This document shows, one piece after another, positions 8,094 to 15,784 of a stretch of 29,862 nt of DNA. A program made the position numbers and the translations under genes. The notes under the pieces were generated by a model. That model was not told the origin of the DNA. It worked only from the letters and a program-made list of their open reading frames with translations, and made no database searches. The stretch's first letter is position 1; the number at the start of each line of letters is the position of its first letter. Source of the DNA: UBA1422 sp041752735 (GTDB taxonomy: Bacteria > Bacillota > Clostridia > Peptostreptococcales > Anaerovoracaceae); contig JBGSVW010000012.1 in NCBI GenBank assembly GCA_041752735.1, forward strand, positions 1 to 29,862, given 5' to 3'.

Positions 8094-8780
8094 CTATTTT
8101 CTGATATCCAAATTAATCATTCCATCTGCGATTTCAATGATTCGATCTGCCTTTTCAGCAATATGCCGGTCATGGGTTATGACGATGAATGTCGTGCCAA
8201 ACTTTTCATTGATTTCGCGCAGCAAATTGTAAACATTTTCGGTTGTGGTGGAATCCAGATTGCCTGTGGGCTCATCGGCCAGAATAATAGCAGGGTCATT
8301 CAACAGCGCCCGTGCCACTGCTGTCCTTTGCTGTTGCCCCCCGGACATTTTAGTTGCATTATTGTTGATTACTTTTTCAAGTCCAACGATGTGCATCAAT
8401 TCGATGGCTCTGTCCTTCACATCTTTGGTGATTGGGGCGCCACCGATTCGAAAGGGCATCAAGACATTTTCAAGAGCAGTAAATTCCGGTAGCAAATAAT
8501 GGAACTGAAAGACAAATCCCATGGTTTGATTGCGGAGAATCGCCAACTGGTTCTTTGTCATCTTGGTGGTATTGATGCCATTGATGATTACATCGCCGGA
8601 AGTGGGTTTGTCCAGGGTGCCAATAATATTCAGCAGCGTACTTTTCCCACTACCGGATTGTCCAATGACAGAGCTGAAGGAACCTTTTTCAAAATTCAGG
8701 TTTACATCCGTAAGCACCTGGGTTTTAACACTAGTTCCATATATTTTATTGATATTCTTCAGTTCAAGTATGTTTTCCAT
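8094..8780 (-). CDS. ABC transporter ATP-binding protein (LolD/MacB type)
   Basis: ATPase subunit of an FtsX-family (type VII, mechanotransmission) ABC system. The 228 residues contain Walker A (GQSGSGKST, about 38-46), Q-loop (FVFQFHYLLPEF), signature (MSGGQQQR), Walker B (IILADEPTGNLDS) and H-loop (VITHD). The length and motifs match the LolD/MacB/SalX group. It starts 11 nt after the permease stop, with GGGAG upstream, so the two form one transporter. Because this is not a Gram-negative lipoprotein sorting context, the likely role is export or membrane-stress handling of a peptide or lipid-like compound; the substrate is unknown. Confidence 0.93.
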   Translation of the reverse strand: MENILELKNINKIYGTSVKTQVLTDVNLNFEKGSFSSVIGQSGSGKSTLLNIIGTLDKPTSGDVIINGINTTKMTKNQLAILRNQTMGFVFQFHYLLPEFTALENVLMPFRIGGAPITKDVKDRAIELMHIVGLEKVINNNATKMSGGQQQRTAVARALLNDPAIILADEPTGNLDSTTTENVYNLLREINEKFGTTFIVITHDRHIAEKADRIIEIADGMINLDIRK

Positions 8781-8791
8781 CTACTACTCCC

Positions 8792-9955
8792 TTAATTGTT
8801 TCTGATGATATCGATTGGATCCAATTTAGATGATTTTCTCGCCGGAATCAGGGATGCCAGCACACAAGCCAGCACAGCTACACAGGCAGAAAGTACGATG
8901 AAGTTTGGATCAAAGCTAAGAGGCACAACAGGCGTTCCGTCTGAATTTAGAGCGAATTTAGTAAATGCATAGGATAGCCCTACCCCAAAGGCAACTCCGG
9001 TGGCAGCCCCGAAGATACCTAGGATAAATCCTTCGGTTAGGAAAATCAGGCTGGCCGCTCGGTTTTTTATACCCATTGCTTTTAAGATTCCTATTTGTCT
9101 GGATTTTTGCATGACAGTAATCGCAAGGACACTGGCAATCCCAAGCAATACGGATAACATGACAAACACTTGAATCATCAGGCTTGAAATACTCTGTCCC
9201 TGCAAACCGCTGAGAAGCTGCTCGTTCTGTGTTTTCCAGTTTAAAACTGTCAAGGTGTCGTCGTTTATTTTTGTGGTCACTGCATCAGCAATCAAATCTG
9301 CATCAAATACATCCTCGCGGGTGACTTGCATTTCGATGGCACTGATTTTGTCCCCTGTCTGAAACAACGCCTGAGCTGTTTCCAAGGTTGTGACACACCA
9401 GGTACTGTTGACTGCTGCAACTTTAAAATCAAAAAATCCCGAAATGGTTCCTGTCACTGTCCGTCGGTCTGTAGTTACAAGGGTAATGGTATCCCCAACA
9501 GACAGCTGGTTCTTTTCTTGTAATATGCTTCCTACAAGGAATTCTCCCTTTTCTTGGGGAATATTCCCATCTGTTATATACTCTGGGAATTGATAAATGC
9601 CATTTGCCCGTTCCATATCAAATCCTCTGACCAATACTGACTGAGATGTTGTAGCCTCTAGAAATGCTGGCTGGTCCAGCACAGGGGAAGCCGGGTTTAT
9701 TCTGCTATCCACTCCTTCGATTTTTTTGATCACACTCGTGTCATTATTGATCAATTCATTGTCAACTGCTGCGGTAACCGTAATCTGCGAGGAGTTCCCG
9801 ATGGTGGTGTCGATTAGGCTGGTTTGAAGCCCTAAAATCAAAGAACCGATAAATATTTGTACTGCCACACCTACGCCAATGCCAAGGATGATTACAACGG
9901 TCTGAGTTTTGTTGGATTTTAAAAATCTCAGTGCAATGCTTGCGCTCAGTCTCAT
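8792..9955 (-). CDS. ABC transporter permease, FtsX/MacB type
   Basis: 387-residue membrane subunit paired with the ATPase downstream. The first transmembrane helix is at about 18-40 (TVVIILGIGVGVAVQIFIGSL), then a roughly 220-residue extracellular MacB-PCD-like domain, then three C-terminal helices (about 260-380). It ends in SLIPARKSSKLDPIDIIRNN, the usual FtsX-family tail. With one permease gene it probably works as a homodimer, as MacB does. It starts three bases after the stop of the cobalamin-binding gene, so it is translated from the same message. The substrate is unknown. Confidence 0.92.
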   Translation of the reverse strand: MRLSASIALRFLKSNKTQTVVIILGIGVGVAVQIFIGSLILGLQTSLIDTTIGNSSQITVTAAVDNELINNDTSVIKKIEGVDSRINPASPVLDQPAFLEATTSQSVLVRGFDMERANGIYQFPEYITDGNIPQEKGEFLVGSILQEKNQLSVGDTITLVTTDRRTVTGTISGFFDFKVAAVNSTWCVTTLETAQALFQTGDKISAIEMQVTREDVFDADLIADAVTTKINDDTLTVLNWKTQNEQLLSGLQGQSISSLMIQVFVMLSVLLGIASVLAITVMQKSRQIGILKAMGIKNRAASLIFLTEGFILGIFGAATGVAFGVGLSYAFTKFALNSDGTPVVPLSFDPNFIVLSACVAVLACVLASLIPARKSSKLDPIDIIRNN

Positions 9956-9958
9956 ATA

Positions 9959-10630
9959 TTATCTCCCCTCTTCAGCTACGATGGTGTCTGCTATTTTTTT
10001 TAGATCTTCAAAACTTCTTACATAATAATCAGCGCCAACCGTCTGTATATGGTCCGGGTTGGAATCAAATGCGTTCCCGCCTATCACTATTTTGACACGG
10101 TCTCCCATCTTAGCTCGGAGGTCGGCGACAATTTTTTTGGTGACAACAATATGGTAATAGTTGGTGACGCTGATGGCAATCAGCTTTGGGGCTATGAGTT
10201 CAACCCCGTTTAAAAAGTCTGCATACGGCGTATTGCTTCCCACAAAAATAGTTCGAAAGCCACAAATGGTTAGGAAATCCGCAACCATTCTGGCACCTAA
10301 CTCATGATGTTCTTCCGGGGGGCATAGCACTGCCGCAACACCCTTTTCATCACTGTTCAGTCTATTTTTTTCAGCGATGACAAACGGATAACAGCTTTCC
10401 ACAATGGTACGGATGATGGCGGTGTGAACGTGTTCCCGCCAGATGCATAATCGTTGGTCTTTCAATTCGCATGTCATTTGATTCAACGCAGGACCCAGAA
10501 TGTAGGTATACAACTCTACAACTCCAACCTTTTGTTCCTTTAAAAGGTTTATGGCATAGTTAAGAGCGGCTTCTTTGTCCTCAGAGGCCAAAATTTTTGA
10601 AAACTCCTGATAATACTTTTCTAGTTGCAT
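9959..10630 (-). CDS. Cobalamin-binding sensor-like protein (B12-binding domain)
   Basis: 223-residue soluble protein. The N-terminal helical cap (about 1-95) carries WREH (W64, E66-H67), reminiscent of the Trp/Glu-His region of CarH/AerR-type cobalamin sensors. The C-terminal Rossmann domain has the base-off B12 signature ExHxxG (E107, H109, G112), ISVTN at about 153 and VIGGN at about 182. It has no HTH, methyltransferase or mutase domain, so it is best read as a cobalamin-dependent sensor or antirepressor-like partner rather than an enzyme. A corrinoid protein of a methyltransferase system is the alternative, but no methyltransferase gene is nearby. Its start overlaps the stop of the upstream GGDEF-HD-GYP gene by 10 bases, implying coupled translation. 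It may sense B12 or light and signal to the c-di-GMP enzymes. Confidence 0.85.
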   Translation of the reverse strand: MQLEKYYQEFSKILASEDKEAALNYAINLLKEQKVGVVELYTYILGPALNQMTCELKDQRLCIWREHVHTAIIRTIVESCYPFVIAEKNRLNSDEKGVAAVLCPPEEHHELGARMVADFLTICGFRTIFVGSNTPYADFLNGVELIAPKLIAISVTNYYHIVVTKKIVADLRAKMGDRVKIVIGGNAFDSNPDHIQTVGADYYVRSFEDLKKIADTIVAEEGR

Positions 10631-12402
10631 GCGCTTCCCCTTTCTTCTGCAATAATCTGGTGAACAAATATTTCGGCCATATTTTTATCAAACTGGGTGC
10701 CAGCCATTTTCAATATTTCCGTGGTTGCTTCTTCCTTGGTCATGGCCTTCCGATAAGGTCTTTCCTCAATCATAGCATCATATGCATCCACGATTGAAAT
10801 GATTCTTGCCATCAGTGGAATTTCTTCCCCTGCCAATCCTCTGGGGTATCCGGTTCCGTCCCATCTTTCGTGGTGATACAAAATGATATCGGAAATCGGA
10901 TTGAGTTCGGGGATAGCCTGGGTTATCCGCCACCCAACCTCAGGATGCTTTTTCAGTGCTTCCCAATCTTGAGCAGTGAGTTTTTCTGTCTTTTGAAGAA
11001 TGCTCAGATCTATACTAATTTTGCCTACATCATGCAGCGAGGCAGCGAGTTCAAGTATATCTAAATCCTGATATGGAACTGATACGGCGTGCCCCAATTT
11101 TCTTGCCAGATCAGCCATCCGATTGCAGTGCTCCTGTGTTTCATAGCTCTTCTCGTGCAAAGTTGTCTTGATGGATTTCAAGAGAACACTATGAGAGCCT
11201 TTTCTAGCCAGAAGCTTACGGCGATACATGTATTCTTCTGCTAACAGAACCACATCGTCCAAGGATTGGTCTGCTGTTTCTCTAGTCGCAAAGCCCATGG
11301 ACATGCTTGTGAATTCCAGACCATCATGGGCATGTATCATTGTGCTTTTACTTTGGTTATTAATTTCGTTGAAGATTATTTCAATCTCTGCATTATTGGT
11401 TCTGGGGAAAAATACACTAAACTCATCTCCCCCGGTTCTGATTGCAACATCTTGTTCTCTGCTGGTTCTTTTAAGAATTTCTGCAGCAGCAATCAGCAAG
11501 TTATCCCCCGTTACGTGACCGAACGCATCATTTACCAATTTTAATCCATCCACATCGCATACAATGACGGACATGGGTAGATTCTCTTCGCTTGCGATTT
11601 TTTCTCGTACTTCTTCAAAATAGGCTCTGTTATAAAGTCCTGTCAGTGTGTCATGGTGGCTGATATATTGAATGCTAACTTCCCGCTGCTTTCTTTCAGT
11701 GATGTTTCGACCCACACATATTATTCCGCGAAGGTTGCCATTCTTATCCTGAAATGGAGTCTTGATTATTTCAACAATAACGACTTCCCCATTGGCATAA
11801 TCAAATACCTGCTCGTACTTCTGGGTTCGGAGTTCCTCAACCAGTTTTTGATCAAGCGCGTTTATGCGTTTCGCTATTTCTGCATCAAAAACCTCACTTG
11901 CAGTTCGACCAATCAGCTCCCTTTCGGTTAGACCTGTGTGCTTTTCGTAAGCTTCATTACAGCCAAGGTAAAAGCCTGCGGCGTCTTTATAAAAAATCCA
12001 ATCTTCAGTAGAGTCAATCAAGGATTTGAGCAGAGACTGCTTCTCTTCCAATTCTGCATAAAGACGTACATAGCTTTGATTGGATTCCTCCAAGGATTTG
12101 TTGGTTCCTTGAAGTTTCTTTTCCGAATCCACCAACTCTTTGAAAGGAGGATAAATTAAAAGATAAATGATTAAAGCAGTCATAAATACAAAGAATAGTC
12201 CCTTAATGATGCTTACAGCATATACGTCGGGTATGTTGGTAAAAATCGTATTGGACAAAAAATCTGTACCCAAGATCCAAATACATCCAAATACGAGGTA
12301 TATGGTCACAATCTTGATGGATTTCCCCTTAGCACTGTTTCCTTCCAAGTTTTCAACAGGCCAATGGCTTCGGGCGTGTTGACGCTTTTTTGATGGTTTC
12401 AT
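10621..12402 (-). CDS. Membrane PAS-GGDEF-HD-GYP protein (bifunctional c-di-GMP enzyme)
   Basis: 593 residues. Two transmembrane helices (about 28-52 and 60-84) flank a very short loop. They are followed by a coiled linker, a PAS domain (about 122-240), GGDEF (about 245-400) and HD-GYP (about 410-590). The GGDEF motif is intact (RTGGDEF, 324-328) with an I-site RxxD at 315-318. The HD-GYP residues are intact (HD 457-458, HHE 510-512, DGTGYP 515-520), so the protein could both make and break c-di-GMP. The start has AAGGGGG eight bases upstream. It heads an operon with a cobalamin-binding protein, an ABC transporter and a second diguanylate cyclase, and overlaps the second gene by 10 bases. Confidence 0.93.
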   Translation of the reverse strand: MKPSKKRQHARSHWPVENLEGNSAKGKSIKIVTIYLVFGCIWILGTDFLSNTIFTNIPDVYAVSIIKGLFFVFMTALIIYLLIYPPFKELVDSEKKLQGTNKSLEESNQSYVRLYAELEEKQSLLKSLIDSTEDWIFYKDAAGFYLGCNEAYEKHTGLTERELIGRTASEVFDAEIAKRINALDQKLVEELRTQKYEQVFDYANGEVVIVEIIKTPFQDKNGNLRGIICVGRNITERKQREVSIQYISHHDTLTGLYNRAYFEEVREKIASEENLPMSVIVCDVDGLKLVNDAFGHVTGDNLLIAAAEILKRTSREQDVAIRTGGDEFSVFFPRTNNAEIEIIFNEINNQSKSTMIHAHDGLEFTSMSMGFATRETADQSLDDVVLLAEEYMYRRKLLARKGSHSVLLKSIKTTLHEKSYETQEHCNRMADLARKLGHAVSVPYQDLDILELAASLHDVGKISIDLSILQKTEKLTAQDWEALKKHPEVGWRITQAIPELNPISDIILYHHERWDGTGYPRGLAGEEIPLMARIISIVDAYDAMIEERPYRKAMTKEEATTEILKMAGTQFDKNMAEIFVHQIIAEERGSACN

Positions 12403-12427
12403 GGCACCGTCCCCCTTCCCTAAATAT

Positions 12428-12436
12428 ATTGTAACA
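12428..12436 (-). promoter_or_regulatory. Candidate extended -10 promoter of the c-di-GMP/B12/ABC operon
   Basis: On the minus strand the sequence reads TGTTACAAT, an extended -10 (TGn plus TACAAT), 26 bases before the ATG of the GGDEF-HD-GYP gene. No good -35 is seen at 17 bases. TTGACT occurs 22 bases upstream, which is too far for the usual spacing. Confidence 0.4.
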
Positions 12437-12548
12437 CTTCTATGTATGCTCCGCTAGTCAACCATAATCTTGATGGATTTACCTCTATAAACCCCCCTGT
12501 TTTTCAACAAACTTCTAATCAGATGTACTGATCCACTCTCCGTTCCAT

Positions 12549-13784
12549 TTAGGCTGTGGGAGTGAGAAACAGGGCTTCGATTGATGGTCTGTTCCTGCGA
12601 ACCAATAGGAATACACAGGTCAGCGCAAGTGAGGCGCAGATTACTGCTACACCTCGGTATGGCAGAACCTCACCAAGCGCCCCTGCAATCAGTTGCATCA
12701 ACATGACTCCGGCAGAAATAGTGACATTCAACAAACTACTGACCCTGCCTCGGATTTCCGGAGGCAAATAGTTTTGTATGGCGGCTTCCCGCAAGGTTGC
12801 ACTGTTTACGCCAAGAAATCCACAAATAAAACGGTTGGCTGCCATTCCATAGAACGGCAAGAACAAAAGGATACCATCAAATAAATCATAAGTAATGTAT
12901 ACGGTTTCTGCTATTTTATATTTTCGGTTGTCCGGGATTTTAGCAAAATAGTGGAGAATGCCTCCCAGCATACGCCCCAGGGTTTCCGCGCTAATCAATA
13001 AGCTGTACATGGCTGTTGTCAAAACGGGAGAACTTTGGAAATAGCTTAGTGTCATTAGATTTGTTCCACTCCCGGCAGCATTGGTCACCGCCATATATGC
13101 ATAGAGGCTACGTACCCCTTTCTCGTTTTTAAGGTACCTGAATCCGCCGGTGAGTTGTTCTAAATATTCTTTCATATGGAACTTTTTCTTTTCACAAATC
13201 TGTTTTTCTTCGACACGGATTAATGTCTCAAACCCGCATGCTACGGCCAACAGAAATGCTTGAGCATAAAGCAAATACTCGATACCAAAGGTGGAATAGA
13301 CAATTGCCGCCATCGGTACGATAAAAACTGTCATGGTTGGATAAATCAAGGATGAAATTGAGTATCCCTTTTGCATAAAACCTTCCGGGATCAAGTCGGG
13401 ATAAAGTGCCTGGTATGCAGTGCCATAAACGGAACCGATGGCTCCGGCCATGACGCCGTAGACCAAATAGTTGGAAAAAGCAAATCCAGTGAGGCTAACA
13501 GTGATAGCAAATCCCAACGCCACAAGGGCCGCCAATCCATCCAGCCAGACAATCATGTTTTTTCGGCTATGGCTGTCTATATACGGTGACAGTAGAATTG
13601 GTAAAATCACTGTTGGCAAAATGGAGACTGCCTCAAACAATCCGGTCATGAAGGGCGATCCGGTGTTGTCAAAAACAACCAATCCCAAAGCCAGGCTCAT
13701 GGCGGTTCCGCCTGTGGCACTGACCACCGTACCAAGTGTTATAATCGTAAAATTCTTTGTCCAAAGCGTTGGTTTCTTCCCCAA
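12549..13784 (-). CDS. MFS transporter (exporter-like)
   Basis: 411-residue major facilitator protein with about 12 hydrophobic segments. The N-terminal half starts FTIITLGTVVSATGGTAMSLALGLVVFD. The motif-A-like loop between helices 2 and 3 reads SPYIDSHSRKN. It resembles the MFS_3/enterobactin-exporter-like and macrolide-efflux-like group, but no substrate can be assigned. The start codon is TTG, with AGGAGT six bases before it, and its own promoter lies upstream. It is transcribed alone: a terminator separates it from the hydrogenase operon, and 146 bases separate it from the GGDEF-HD-GYP gene. I see no clear hairpin in that downstream gap. Confidence 0.88.
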   Translation of the reverse strand: MGKKPTLWTKNFTIITLGTVVSATGGTAMSLALGLVVFDNTGSPFMTGLFEAVSILPTVILPILLSPYIDSHSRKNMIVWLDGLAALVALGFAITVSLTGFAFSNYLVYGVMAGAIGSVYGTAYQALYPDLIPEGFMQKGYSISSLIYPTMTVFIVPMAAIVYSTFGIEYLLYAQAFLLAVACGFETLIRVEEKQICEKKKFHMKEYLEQLTGGFRYLKNEKGVRSLYAYMAVTNAAGSGTNLMTLSYFQSSPVLTTAMYSLLISAETLGRMLGGILHYFAKIPDNRKYKIAETVYITYDLFDGILLFLPFYGMAANRFICGFLGVNSATLREAAIQNYLPPEIRGRVSSLLNVTISAGVMLMQLIAGALGEVLPYRGVAVICASLALTCVFLLVRRNRPSIEALFLTPTA

Positions 13785-13823
13785 GACGCACTCCTATTCA
13801 ATTGATGCGATACTTACTACTAG

Positions 13824-13852
13824 ATTGTAGCATGTTCTCATAAAAGTGGAAA
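13824..13852 (-). promoter_or_regulatory. Candidate promoter of the MFS gene
   Basis: -35 TTTCCA (13847-13852), 17-base spacer, and an extended -10 TGC-TACAAT (TACAAT at 13824-13829). It directly abuts the hydrogenase operon terminator, which fits an independently transcribed gene. Confidence 0.5.
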
Positions 13853-13853
13853 C

Positions 13854-13906
13854 AAAAAGCCAGCATACAGGATTGTAAATGTTACATCCATGTGTACCGG
13901 CTTTTT
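13854..13906 (-). terminator. Terminator of the hydrogenase operon
   Basis: Long imperfect inverted repeat of about 25-base arms. The outer 8 bp (AAAAAGCC / GGCTTTTT) are perfect and the inner part has several mismatches. It lies 34 bases past the hydA stop and ends in a T-run on the minus strand. The outer A/T symmetry could also let it work in both directions. Confidence 0.75.
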
Positions 13907-13940
13907 CTACTTTTAACTAGTAGCAAGACGAGTTATCTCT

Positions 13941-15764
13941 CTAATATTTGCTTTTCCTGGTGTATGTGGTGTGGAGCAGCTCGTGGGATATGTGTCCCAA
14001 CGGATGTCCCAGATACTCGTCATACAGTTTAGTGATGTATGGATTTTCATGGGATTTTCTGTATTGCTTCCCTTCATCCTCCGTATACAGTGCTTGGATT
14101 CTTTTCAGCCTCTTCGCATTGTCCGTCAGCCTTGGTTGTCCACCACCGCTGATACAACCACCCGGGCAACCCATGACTTCAATGAAGTGATAAGGGCTTT
14201 CCCCATCTTTAATCCCTTCAAGAAGTTCAGAAGCGCCCTTGAGACCACTGGTAGCAGCGATCCTTACTGTGACACCATTTAAGAAGCTCCACTCGGGTTT
14301 GGCATCCTCAATGGTGAACTCAGCACTCTTGATTCTTTCAAGACCTTGGATTGGCTTGACATGAAGATGATCAAATGGTAGTTCCCTACCGGTGACCACT
14401 TCATATACAGTTCGAAGCGCAGCTTCCATAACACCACCCGGGACTCCAAAGATATCCGCCGCTCCGGTGGACAATCCAAGTGGATTATCAAATTCCGTTT
14501 CGGGCAACTGATCGAACTCAATCCCAGCGTCTTTAATCATTTTGGCTAATTCTCTAGTGGTTAACACTGCATCCACATTTGGTACGCCATCATTGACCAT
14601 TTCCGGTCGCGAAATTTCGTATTTTTTGGCGGTGCAAGGCATAACGGAAACCACGAAGACATCCTTTGGGTCAATGCCAATTTTTGGTGCGAAATAGCTT
14701 TTGATTAAAGCGCCCAGCATCATATGAGGTGATTTGCAGGAGGACAGATTATCCAACTGATCAGGATAAAAATGCTCAATGTAGTTAATCCAACCCGGGC
14801 TGCAGCTGGTTATCATAGGCAGGGTTGGCATTTCTCCCGGTTCAGAGAATCCCGTCTTATCAAGCTGCTTCTTGTCAATTAATCCGTTCTTGAAAAAGTA
14901 TTGGGCAAGCCTTTTCAACAGTTCAGTGCCCTCTTCAAGAATGGTTAGGTCAGCAGCAAAGTTGGTGTCAAAAACATAGTTGAAATTCATTTCCTTTAAT
15001 GCACTGGCCATTTGACCGGTAACGCAGTTGCCTGGTTCATATCCAAACTCTTCACCCAAGGCGGCTCGGATGGCTGGAGCTGTTTGAATCACAACAGTTT
15101 TTGTTGGATCTTGCAATGCCTTCCATACTGCCGCTGTGGCATCTTTTTCTTTCAGTGCATCCACGGGACAAACCGTAGTACATTGACCGCAGAAAGTGCA
15201 AGCGGACGAGTTCAGGGGCAAATCCAGTCCGGGGCTTACCACTGTGGCAAATCCTCTGAATTGAGGATTTAAAATACTCACACCCTGAACATCATTGCAA
15301 ACCGTCACACATCTTCTGCATAAAATGCATTTTGAGGCATCCCTTACAATCGAAGGGGACGTGTCGTCAATATACTCTTTGGACTTTTCACCTTCAAACC
15401 GGGAACTGTCGATTTGAATCAACTCGCCCAGTTCCTGAAATTCACAACTTCTGTTTCTCGCACATTTCAGACAGTCCTTAGGATGGTCGGAAATCATCAA
15501 TTCATAGATGACTTTTCTGGCATCACGAACCCTTTTGGTATTGGTATGAATCACCATGCCTTCTGTAGCAACTGTGATACAAGAAGCCTGAAGATTCTTT
15601 GCGCCTTCTTGTTCAACCACGCAAATTCTGCAGGATCCATACTGGTGCACGTTTTCCAGATAGCACATGGATGGGATGAGTATGTTATGTTGCTTAGCAG
15701 CTTCCAGAATGGTGGTGCCTTCAGCTACGCTGATTTGCTTGTTGTTTATTGTCAGATTTACCAT
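13941..15764 (-). CDS. hydA: [FeFe] hydrogenase catalytic subunit HydA (HndD type)
   Basis: Reversible H2 production subunit of a trimeric soluble hydrogenase; 607 residues. In order: N-terminal 2Fe-2S domain (CYLENVHQYGSCRIC, about 34-62), His-ligated 4Fe-4S (HPKDCLKCARNRSC, 94-107), two 4Fe-4S clusters (CILCRRCVTVC about 146-156; CTFCGQCTTVC about 189-199), the H-cluster domain and a small C-terminal subunit-like region (SHENPYITKLYDEYLG). H-cluster motifs are L1 TSCSPGW (319-325), L2 MPCTAKKYE (about 375) and L3 EVMGCPGGCISGGGQP (about 529-544). L1 has Ser where TSCCPGW is the textbook form. I chose the ATG at 15764 because GGAGG is nine bases before it; the upstream ATG at 15770 is only three bases from that site. 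It is the last gene of hydCBA. The HydEFG maturases are not in the window. Confidence 0.94.
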   Translation of the reverse strand: MVNLTINNKQISVAEGTTILEAAKQHNILIPSMCYLENVHQYGSCRICVVEQEGAKNLQASCITVATEGMVIHTNTKRVRDARKVIYELMISDHPKDCLKCARNRSCEFQELGELIQIDSSRFEGEKSKEYIDDTSPSIVRDASKCILCRRCVTVCNDVQGVSILNPQFRGFATVVSPGLDLPLNSSACTFCGQCTTVCPVDALKEKDATAAVWKALQDPTKTVVIQTAPAIRAALGEEFGYEPGNCVTGQMASALKEMNFNYVFDTNFAADLTILEEGTELLKRLAQYFFKNGLIDKKQLDKTGFSEPGEMPTLPMITSCSPGWINYIEHFYPDQLDNLSSCKSPHMMLGALIKSYFAPKIGIDPKDVFVVSVMPCTAKKYEISRPEMVNDGVPNVDAVLTTRELAKMIKDAGIEFDQLPETEFDNPLGLSTGAADIFGVPGGVMEAALRTVYEVVTGRELPFDHLHVKPIQGLERIKSAEFTIEDAKPEWSFLNGVTVRIAATSGLKGASELLEGIKDGESPYHFIEVMGCPGGCISGGGQPRLTDNAKRLKRIQALYTEDEGKQYRKSHENPYITKLYDEYLGHPLGHISHELLHTTYTRKSKY

Positions 15765-15784
15765 CTTCATTCACCTCCCTTTCC

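Noticed and set aside
12310..12480. 15-base sequence AATCTTGATGGATTT present at 12310 and 12466, and a 13-base part near 11164
   Set aside because: It could be a small duplication at the operon 5' end, but the copies are isolated, lack flanking homology and two are in coding sequence; most likely chance.
12403..12548. c-di-GMP riboswitch upstream of the GGDEF-HD-GYP gene
   Set aside because: The leader from the candidate promoter is only about 20 bases, and no GEMM conserved sequence is visible.
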